A stretch of DNA of 64,000 nucleotides from Leifsonia sp. ALI-44-B (GTDB lineage: Bacteria > Actinomycetota > Actinomycetes > Actinomycetales > Microbacteriaceae), in assembly GCF_001984125.1 (NCBI RefSeq), contig NZ_MTQL01000006.1:744001-808000 (forward strand), read 5' to 3'. The notes under the pieces were generated by a model that saw only the letters and a list, made by a program, of their open reading frames with translations, was not told the origin of the DNA and ran no database searches. Below, piece by piece: positions 57,805 through 64,000 of the stretch. The translations under genes were made by a program, and so were the position numbers. Positions within the stretch are counted from its first letter, which is position 1. The number at the start of each line of letters is the position of its first letter.

Positions 57805-60716
57805 TCCATCCCCTCCGCGGCTTTGCGCCCACCGGCGAGTTCGACGAAACGTTCTTCGAGCGTGCCCGTGCCGCGCACCTCGTCGACCGAGCCCTGTGCG
57901 AGCACCTGGCCGTTGACGATGATGGCGACGTGGTCGCACACGCGCTGGATGAGGTCCATGCCGTGGCTCGAGAGCACGACGGTGCCGCCGTGGTCGACGT
58001 ACTTCTGCAGAATCTCGATGACGTTCGCCGCCGACACGGGGTCGACCGATTCGAACGGTTCGTCGAGCACGAGCATGCGCGGCGAATGGATCATGGCGGC
58101 GGCGAGGGCGACCTTCTTCGTCATGCCGGCCGAGTAGTCGGTGACGAGGCGGTGCAGGGCGTCTTCGAGTCCGAAAGCCTTGGCGAGGTCATCCACGCGG
58201 GAACGGACGGTCGCGCCGTCGATGCCGCGCAGGACGCCCGAGTAGTAGAGCAGCTGGGACCCGGTGAGCCGGTCGAAGAGACGCAGGTGGTCGGGCAGCA
58301 CGCCGATGCTGCGCTTGGCGGCGTCCGGCTCCTTCCACACGTCGATGCCGTTGATGGTGATGCTGCCCGAGTCGGGGCGCAGCAGACCCGTGATCATCGA
58401 CAGGGTCGTGGTCTTGCCGGCGCCGTTCGGCCCCACGATGCCGTAGAACGAGCCCGCCGATACCTCGAGGTCGATGCCATCGACCGCGACCGTGTCGCCG
58501 AAACGCTTCGAGAGTCCGCTGACGCTGAGGACGCCCGAACCGGCGGCATAACTCGGCGCGCCGGCCTTGCGGCGTTCCTCGTCAATCGAGGTCGACGCGG
58601 ATGCCGAGTCGATGAGTCCGAGCGGGGTGGCGTGGGCTTCGGGCGCGTCCACGGCGATGGCGTCGATGGCGGCTTCCTGCTCCTCATCGACCTCGGCCAC
58701 GGCGGAGCCCGCAGGCGCTGCAGCGGGGTCGGAGTCGTCGGTGACGGCTGTCTCGCGAGCTTCGACGAGGGACGCTTCCGAGTCAGTGTTCGCGGGCTCA
58801 CCGTTTGCGCCGAAGAGAACTGCCGCGGCATCGGTGGAGTCCTCATCGCGGGGGGCGGCTCCTGAGACAGAGCTTTCTTCGACGAGCGGCGACTCGGTGT
58901 CGACCCACGAGGGGTCGGCGCCGAACGCCGCGATCTCCTCGTCGGTGAGTTCGACCTCCGGCTCGTTCGCGGCGGCAGCGCCGGGCAGCGCGTCTGCACC
59001 GGGCTGAGCAGTCTCGGACTGAGCGGCGCCGGACTGGGCGGTTTCGGCTCGAGCCGCACCGGCCGGGGTCTCGCTGAAAGCGGCCTCGGGCTGAACGGAT
59101 CCGGCCGGAGTATCCGCCGCAGTGCGCGGTGCGGCGACGCTCGCGTCGGCAGCGGCCGTGTGAGCCTGGTCTACCTTGGCCTGATCTGCGCTGGCGTCCG
59201 CCAGTGCGATGAACGGCCACTTCTTCGAAAACACAACGCGGCGAGCCGGTTCTTCTGCCTGGCCCGCAGACGTGGCGCCCACCCGGGAACCCGAGCTCGA
59301 CGCATCCGGGAGCTGGAGGATCTCGGTGCGGTCGTCATTCACCGACGGGCGCGGATCGTGCTGCTCGGAGCTCACCGGCGAAACGGCGGAGTCATCGGCA
59401 GGAGTCACCGTCGGAAGCAATGAGGTCGGCTGCTGCCAAACCGGCCGCGTGACATCGTCTGCAGCCGTATCGTCCCGAGCAGTATCGACCGGTGCCGGAG
59501 GCGGGCTCGATCGCCGGTACTGCGGGGTGACCGGCTCGGGCGCTGCCGCGAACAGTTCGGCCGCCTCACTCGCCGAGAGCTGCGGTTTCGGGGGCGCGGG
59601 CGGGGCCGAGGGAAGTGTGGGGGCCGGGCTCGACAGAATCGCAGTCGGCGCCGCATCGGATGCCGCCAGCACGGGTTTCTGCGGACGCTCATCGCTCGGG
59701 GCAGCGTCGGCGGCAGGAGCCGAGGAACCCGCGGGGGCCTTCGATTCAGCGGAATCGCCTGCACCGGTGACGGTCGACCCCGACGGGGCTGCGCCGCTGG
59801 AGGTCGGTGCGGCCGTCGGGTCGTCGGTGCCCGCGCTCGAGGTAGGTGCCGATGTCGCTGCTGTTTGTTTCGCTGCCGCCGCCTTCGACGTCGTGGTTTT
59901 GGCCGCCGTCGTCTTGGCCGTCGTCTTCGAGGTCGTCTTCTTCGGCGTCGTGGTTCGAGCCGTCGTCCGCTTGGCCGCCGTCGTCTGTTTCACGGCGGGA
60001 TCGGCGAGTGATTCCGAGGTCGGCTCAGCGGCCGACTGAACGGCCGCTTCCTCGGTCGCCGATGCGCTCGCGCCCGTTGCCTTCGTCGCAGCACCCTTCG
60101 TCGTCGACGTCTTCGCTGCCGTCGACCGAGGGGTCGTCGTGCGAGCTGCGGTCGTCGTGCGGGGCGTCGTCGTGCGCGGCGTGGTCGTGCGCGCGGCAGG
60201 TTTGCGAGCAGGCTTCTGCGCCGCGGCGGTCGACTCAGCCTCGGTGACGGATTCACCGACGGGTGCAGCATCAGCGGATGCCGCAGCATCGGTCGTCTTC
60301 TTCGTGGTCGTACGCCGAGCCGCCGGTTTCTTCACGGCGGGCGTCGCCGGAGCGGACGGCGCTGGCGATTCCGAGCTCTGCGACGATCCGCCGTCGTCCT
60401 GCGCCTCGCTGGCTGCAGCAGACGAGCGCGAGCCCGTCGAGCTCGCCTTCTTCGTCGTGCCCGTAGCGCGTGCGGGCGTCTTGCGAGCGGGAGCCTTCTT
60501 CGCGGGAACGGCCTTCGAGGGCGTTGCGGCCGGGCTTGCGGGCTGGGCGTCACGGGAGGCCGCGCCATCCGTCACCGCGTCGACACCCTCAGCGGGCGCC
60601 GCTCCGGTACCGGCGCCGGCACCGGACACCCCGTCGACACCTGTCGAAGTAGCGGAGCGAGGGTCGTTCGGCTCGTCGGGCACGGTTTCGGTGGGGTCTG
60701 GCTCGGCGGAAGTCAC
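57780..60716 (-). CDS. ABC exporter ATPase with giant disordered N-terminal extension
   Basis: 978 residues, GTG start at 60716. Only the last 250 residues form an ABC ATPase: Walker A GPNGAGKTTTLS, signature YSAGMTKKVALAAAM (SAGM in place of LSGGQ), Walker B MLVLDEPFESVDP, switch His SSHGMD. The first 730 residues are low-complexity: Lys/Ala/Pro/Thr repeats like eukaryotic histone H1 tails (PAKKAPARKTPARATG, TTPRTTTPRTTT, ARTTTPKKTTSKTT) to about residue 290, then Ala/Ser/Pro/acidic. The repeats are encoded without interruption and keep strong G/C third-position use. TAGGTT ends 6 bases before the start. Role of the tail unknown. Confidence 0.85.
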   Translation of the reverse strand: MTSAEPDPTETVPDEPNDPRSATSTGVDGVSGAGAGTGAAPAEGVDAVTDGAASRDAQPASPAATPSKAVPAKKAPARKTPARATGTTKKASSTGSRSSAAASEAQDDGGSSQSSESPAPSAPATPAVKKPAARRTTTKKTTDAAASADAAPVGESVTEAESTAAAQKPARKPAARTTTPRTTTPRTTTAARTTTPRSTAAKTSTTKGAATKATGASASATEEAAVQSAAEPTSESLADPAVKQTTAAKRTTARTTTPKKTTSKTTAKTTAAKTTTSKAAAAKQTAATSAPTSSAGTDDPTAAPTSSGAAPSGSTVTGAGDSAESKAPAGSSAPAADAAPSDERPQKPVLAASDAAPTAILSSPAPTLPSAPPAPPKPQLSASEAAELFAAAPEPVTPQYRRSSPPPAPVDTARDDTAADDVTRPVWQQPTSLLPTVTPADDSAVSPVSSEQHDPRPSVNDDRTEILQLPDASSSGSRVGATSAGQAEEPARRVVFSKKWPFIALADASADQAKVDQAHTAAADASVAAPRTAADTPAGSVQPEAAFSETPAGAARAETAQSGAAQSETAQPGADALPGAAAANEPEVELTDEEIAAFGADPSWVDTESPLVEESSVSGAAPRDEDSTDAAAVLFGANGEPANTDSEASLVEARETAVTDDSDPAAAPAGSAVAEVDEEQEAAIDAIAVDAPEAHATPLGLIDSASASTSIDEERRKAGAPSYAAGSGVLSVSGLSKRFGDTVAVDGIDLEVSAGSFYGIVGPNGAGKTTTLSMITGLLRPDSGSITINGIDVWKEPDAAKRSIGVLPDHLRLFDRLTGSQLLYYSGVLRGIDGATVRSRVDDLAKAFGLEDALHRLVTDYSAGMTKKVALAAAMIHSPRMLVLDEPFESVDPVSAANVIEILQKYVDHGGTVVLSSHGMDLIQRVCDHVAIIVNGQVLAQGSVDEVRGTGTLEERFVELAGGRKAAEGMEWLHSFSD

Positions 60717-60722
60717 CGGTCA

Positions 60723-60728
60723 AACCTA
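60723..60728 (-). promoter_or_regulatory. -10 box for leaderless ABC ATPase gene
   Basis: On the minus strand TAGGTT ends 6 bases before GTG 60716. The rest of the 295-bp gap to 61011 holds the leader of the nucleotidyltransferase gene; I see no further gene in it. Confidence 0.45.
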
Positions 60729-61011
60729 CCAAGAACGGGGGGCAACGGCGAGGTAACGCGTGTCGGCGGAAGCGCCTGACTGGCTGGGAGAAACCCGAGT
60801 GCCGCATAACGAAATGAGCACGACTCGTCAAGACCCGTGACCCCCAAGAGGGTGCACCGCTATCGTGGAGCCTGGCATAACGAGGTGTCGTATCACTGAC
60901 TTTCGGGTGAACAGCGAGAAATTCATCGCTCAGATTCCCCCGACGAAGAGTATTTTCGCCAGAGTCGTACCTCCGGGTCGCGGCTCAACCACGATGTTGA
61001 GGAGTTCACCC

Positions 61012-61704
61012 GTGACCACCCAAGTAGTCATTCTCGCCGCAGGAATGGGCAGCCGTCTCGGCCGCTCGCTCCCCAAGCCGCTCACGCAGCTGAGCGACGG
61101 CCGTTCGATCATGCAGCAGCAGTTCGATAACATCCGTCACGCTTTCGGCAACGACGCCAAGGTGACGATCGTTGTTGGTTACAAGCTCGACCACATCATC
61201 GAAGCCTTCCCCGACGCGTCCTACGTCTTCAATGAGCAGTACGACCAGACGAACACGTCGAAGAGCCTGCTGCGCGCTCTCGCGGCTTCGGCGCCCGGCG
61301 GCGTGTTGTGGATGAACGGCGACGTCGTGTTCGACCCGACCGCCCTCGATCGCGCGGCCGCCATGATCAAGCGCGACCAGTCGTTCGTGACCGTCAACAC
61401 CGCCAAGGTCTCCGACGAAGAGGTCAAGTACACGACGAGCGCCGAAGGCTACATCCGCGAGCTGTCGAAGACCGTCGTTGGCGGCCTCGGCGAGGCCGTC
61501 GGCATCAACTACGTGTCGCGCGACGACAAGGCCAAGCTGCAGCGTCAGCTGGCTCGCGTCGACGACCAGGACTACTTTGAGCGCGGCATCGAGCTCGCCA
61601 TCGAGCAGGACGCCATGCTGGTCGAGCCGGTCGACATCTCCGACCTGTACGCCGTCGAGGTCGACTTCGCCGAGGACCTCGAGCGCGCCAACCTCTTCGT
61701 CTGA
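61012..61704 (+). CDS. Nucleotidyltransferase (LicC/CTP-type)
   Basis: 230 residues from GTG 61012, GAGGAG 8 bases upstream. Nucleotide site VILAAGMGSRLGRSLPKPLT and the metal Asp of LWMNGDVVFDPTALD are visible. This small single-domain form activates a phosphorylated alcohol or sugar (choline-phosphate or similar) for surface polymers; substrate not decided. Upstream of a polymer exporter on the same strand. Confidence 0.82.
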   Translation: MTTQVVILAAGMGSRLGRSLPKPLTQLSDGRSIMQQQFDNIRHAFGNDAKVTIVVGYKLDHIIEAFPDASYVFNEQYDQTNTSKSLLRALAASAPGGVLWMNGDVVFDPTALDRAAAMIKRDQSFVTVNTAKVSDEEVKYTTSAEGYIRELSKTVVGGLGEAVGINYVSRDDKAKLQRQLARVDDQDYFERGIELAIEQDAMLVEPVDISDLYAVEVDFAEDLERANLFV

Positions 61705-61760
61705 TTCCCTGACCGCACAGGTCACCGAGACACAGCTTTCGACCAGCCCCGGTCGTGTCG

Positions 61761-61802
61761 GCCCGAACGCGTCGTCCTCTTCGGAGGGCGGCGCGTTCGG
61801 CA
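61761..61802 (+). terminator. Strong hairpin with TTCG loop
   Basis: CCGAACGCG pairs with CGCGTTCGG and CGTCCTC with GAGGGCG around a TTCG tetraloop, 57 bases after the nucleotidyltransferase stop. No T run. It separates this gene from the exporter genes. Confidence 0.55.
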
Positions 61803-61852
61803 TTGGTGGCGGCGCGCAGCGCACCACGCACATCGCGGCATACGTTTGCGGA

Positions 61853-61858
61853 TATGTT
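61853..61858 (+). promoter_or_regulatory. -10 box for leaderless polymer-exporter operon
   Basis: TATGTT ends 6 bases before GTG 61865. Confidence 0.45.
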
Positions 61859-61864
61859 TGAGGC

Positions 61865-62662
61865 GTGAGTTCTCTGGCACCAGCGCGCCCCGCACGCTCC
61901 TCGTGGGGCCGATATCGTCATGCGCTGTGGCTGCTGGCGTCACGTGACCTGAAGGTGCGCTACTCGACGAGCTTCCTCGGCTACTTCTGGTCGATTCTCG
62001 ACCCATTGGTCATGGCCGGCATCTACTGGTTCGTCTTCACGCAGGTTTTCCAAAGGCCGGTCGGCAGCGACCCCTACATCGTCTTCCTCCTCACGGCCCT
62101 GCTGCCGTGGACGTGGTTCAACACCACCATCAGCGAGTGCACGCGGGCCTTCACCAAAGAGGCGAAGCTCATTCGCTCGACCACGATCCCGCGCACGATC
62201 TGGGTGAACCGCCTGGTGCTGTCGAAGGGCATCGAGTTCCTCGCATCCATCCCCGTCGTCGCCGCCTTCGCGATCTTCTCGGGCGCGCACCTGTCGATCA
62301 ACGCGCTGCTGATCCCCGTGGCGATCGTGTTGCAGGCCATCCTCACCATGGGTGTCGGGCTCATCATCGCCCCGCTCGTGGTGTTCTTCCGCGACCTCGA
62401 GCGGGCCACCAAGCTGGCGCTGCGGTTCCTGTTCTACGCCTCTCCCATCATCTATGGCGTCACCGATCTGCCCGAGCAGCTGCACACGCTGGCGTGGTTC
62501 AACCCGCTCAGCGGCATCTTCAGCCTCTACCGCTCGGCGTTCTTCCCCGAGCAGCTCGACCTCATCGGCGTCGCCATCGCCGCGGGCATGTCGCTCGCCA
62601 TTTTCGGCATCGGCCTCTTCGTCTTCAAGCGTTCCGAGCGTTCCGTCCTGAAGGAGATCTGA
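61865..62662 (+). CDS. ABC-2 permease for cell-surface polymer (Wzm/TagG-like)
   Basis: 265 residues, GTG start. Six helices; RYRHALWLLASRDLKVRYST and SFLGYFWSILDPLVMAGIYW near the start are the mark of O-antigen/teichoic acid permeases, as is FFRDLERATKLALRFLFYAS. Works with the ATPase that follows; coupled by TGATG. Confidence 0.9.
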   Translation: MSSLAPARPARSSWGRYRHALWLLASRDLKVRYSTSFLGYFWSILDPLVMAGIYWFVFTQVFQRPVGSDPYIVFLLTALLPWTWFNTTISECTRAFTKEAKLIRSTTIPRTIWVNRLVLSKGIEFLASIPVVAAFAIFSGAHLSINALLIPVAIVLQAILTMGVGLIIAPLVVFFRDLERATKLALRFLFYASPIIYGVTDLPEQLHTLAWFNPLSGIFSLYRSAFFPEQLDLIGVAIAAGMSLAIFGIGLFVFKRSERSVLKEI

Positions 62663-63399
62663 TGGTCGAGGCAATCGCCGTCACGGGTGTCGGCATCCGA
62701 TTCCGCCGCAATCGGGGCGGGCGCCGCAGCTTCAAGGACCTCTTCGGCCGCAGCGAGCGACGCGTGCGCCCGGGCGAATTCTGGCCGCTCCGGGATGTCT
62801 CGTTTACGGTGCAGGCGGGCGAGGCCATCGGAGTCGTGGGCCGCAACGGCCAGGGCAAGTCGACCCTGCTGAAGCTCGTGGCCGGCGTCGTGCTGCCCGA
62901 CGAGGGCACCGTGAAAGTCAATGGCGGCGTCGCACCCCTTATCGAGATCACCGGCGGGTTCGTCAACGATCTCACCGTGCGCGACAACGTCTACCTCACG
63001 GCGGGGCTGCACGGCATGTCCAAGGCCGAGATCGACCGCCGGTTCAGCGATATCATCGAGTTCGCCGAGATCGGTGACTTCATCCACACGCCCTACAAGC
63101 ACCTGTCGAGCGGCATGAAGGTGCGCATCGCCTTCGCCGTGATCTCGCAGCTCGAAGAGCCGATCATCCTGGTCGACGAGGTGCTCGCGGTCGGCGACAA
63201 GTCGTTCAAGGAGAAGTGCTACCGCCGCATCGACGAGTTGCTGGCGGGCGGCCGCACCCTGTTCTTCGTGTCGCACAACGAAAAAGACCTGCGCCGCTTC
63301 TGCACGCGCGGCCTCTACCTCGACCGAGGCAAACTCGTTCTGGATGCTCCCATCACCGAGGTTCTCGACCGCTACAACGCCGACTACAACAGTCACTGA
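62662..63399 (+). CDS. ABC ATPase for cell-surface polymer (Wzt/TagH-like)
   Basis: 245 residues. Walker A VVGRNGQGKSTLLK, signature KHLSSGMKVRIAFA, Walker B IILVDEVLAVGD, switch His FVSHNE. The FKDLFGRSERRVRPGEFWPL segment before the first strand and the absence of a C-terminal carbohydrate-binding domain place it with TagH-like proteins. Confidence 0.92.
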   Translation: MVEAIAVTGVGIRFRRNRGGRRSFKDLFGRSERRVRPGEFWPLRDVSFTVQAGEAIGVVGRNGQGKSTLLKLVAGVVLPDEGTVKVNGGVAPLIEITGGFVNDLTVRDNVYLTAGLHGMSKAEIDRRFSDIIEFAEIGDFIHTPYKHLSSGMKVRIAFAVISQLEEPIILVDEVLAVGDKSFKEKCYRRIDELLAGGRTLFFVSHNEKDLRRFCTRGLYLDRGKLVLDAPITEVLDRYNADYNSH

Positions 63400-63476
63400 C
63401 CCGCGTCAACGGGCACCGACATCCGGGGCGCGCCCAGCGTCGGAGCGTAAGCTGAAAAGCCGACGTGGAGGTTCAC

Positions 63477-64000
63477 ATGAGCAACGAACGTTTTTCCGAT
63501 CAGCCCCTGATCGTGGGCGGCCAGAACGACCAGATGCAGCCCTCGCGTGACCCAGCCTGGGTGCGCAGCATCGACCGCGTGCTGGCCGTGCAGCGCCCCC
63601 TCATCGTGGCCTACATCAGGTCGCTGCGCCGCCGCTACCCCAGCGCCACCCCCGAGCAGCTCATCCGCGTGCTCGAGCGCCGCTACCTCACAGCCGTCAC
63701 CTCGGGAGGCGCGGCCGTCGGCGCGACAGCCGTCGTCCCGGGCATCGGCACGAGCGTCACCCTGGCCCTGTCCGGCGTCGAGACCGCGGGTTTCCTCGAG
63801 TCGACGGCCATCTTCGCGCAGTCGGTGGCCGAAGTGCACGGCATCGCCGTGAGCGACCCCGAGCGTGCGCGCGCCCTCGTCATGACCCTCATGTTGGGCA
63901 AGGCCGGCACCGACCTGCTGCAGCAGTTCACCGGGCAGGCGTTCCACAACGGCCCCGCCCGCAAGGTCTACTGGGGCGAGATGATCACGTCGAGCATGCC
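63477..64000 (+). CDS. Hypothetical membrane-associated protein, 3' end outside the window
   Basis: Incomplete: ATG 63477, with GGAGG 8 bases upstream, is open to the window end (174 codons). N-terminus MSNERFSDQPLIVGGQNDQM, then helix AWVRSIDRVLAVQRPLIVAY, a basic region SLRRRYPSATPEQLIRVLER and a hydrophobic stretch TSGGAAVGATAVVPGIGTSV that could lie in or on the membrane, as in EcsC-like proteins. Function unknown. Confidence 0.65.
   Translation, partial: MSNERFSDQPLIVGGQNDQMQPSRDPAWVRSIDRVLAVQRPLIVAYIRSLRRRYPSATPEQLIRVLERRYLTAVTSGGAAVGATAVVPGIGTSVTLALSGVETAGFLESTAIFAQSVAEVHGIAVSDPERARALVMTLMLGKAGTDLLQQFTGQAFHNGPARKVYWGEMITSSM

Overview
The window is chromosomal DNA of a high-GC actinobacterium. 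Gene content (Class I IlvC, a tmRNA tag ending in FALAA, DUF3039, FtsEX next to a frameshift-free prfB and near smpB), very high G/C at third codon positions and many leaderless starts point to Microbacteriaceae; the genus cannot be fixed from the sequence alone. A complete-looking prophage of about 15.5 kb sits in the middle.

Host left part (1-12211). A leftward block runs otsA-otsB (trehalose synthesis) then ilvD-ilvB-ilvN-ilvC (branched-chain amino acids). It is followed by a TIM-barrel isomerase-like gene, an ArsB/NhaD-type ion transporter and three small proteins of unknown function. The last 20 bp of ilvC are duplicated just downstream of it.

Prophage (12212-27677). It is bounded by 40-bp identical sequences taken from the 3' half of a tRNA-Lys(CTT) gene. 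The left arm carries two small genes and a tyrosine integrase (+ strand). A long leftward operon then holds, in transcription order, DNA-binding and HNH genes, terminase, portal, a protease-capsid fusion, connector and tail genes, tape measure, tail tip, M23 endolysin and a holin-like protein. At the right end an excisionase/Cro-like gene and a repressor are divergent. The repressor reading frame runs into the attachment core. In the lysogen it stops inside the tRNA sequence at 95 aa. If the two ends are joined to rebuild attP, the frame continues for 19 residues, ends in Ala-Ala, and its stop overlaps the start of the first left-arm gene. The integrase also ends in Ala-Ala. This is the arrangement of integration-dependent immunity known from mycobacteriophages such as BPs, here in a very small phage and with two extra genes between repressor and integrase.

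Host right part (27678-64000). tRNA-Lys; a HisN-like phosphatase; a lipoprotein; an MFS exporter; an alpha/beta hydrolase; tmRNA (ssrA); a cell-surface polysaccharide cluster (GT2 synthase divergent from UDP-sugar dehydrogenase, epimerase, GlmS and a CE4 deacetylase) beside a large LuxR/ATPase regulator; smpB; ftsX-ftsE; prfB; MFS and membrane genes; tRNA-Leu; two DedA genes; a zinc-type CDF exporter; murI-rph-rdgB; pncB; DUF3039; an ABC exporter whose ATPase has an enormous Lys/Thr/Ala/Pro-rich N-terminal region; and a nucleotidyltransferase with a TagGH/Wzm-Wzt-like exporter. A gene runs off the right edge.

A recurring 5' signal is a -10-like TANNNT placed exactly six bases before an ATG or GTG with no ribosome binding site, pointing to widespread leaderless transcription, including both arms of the phage switch.
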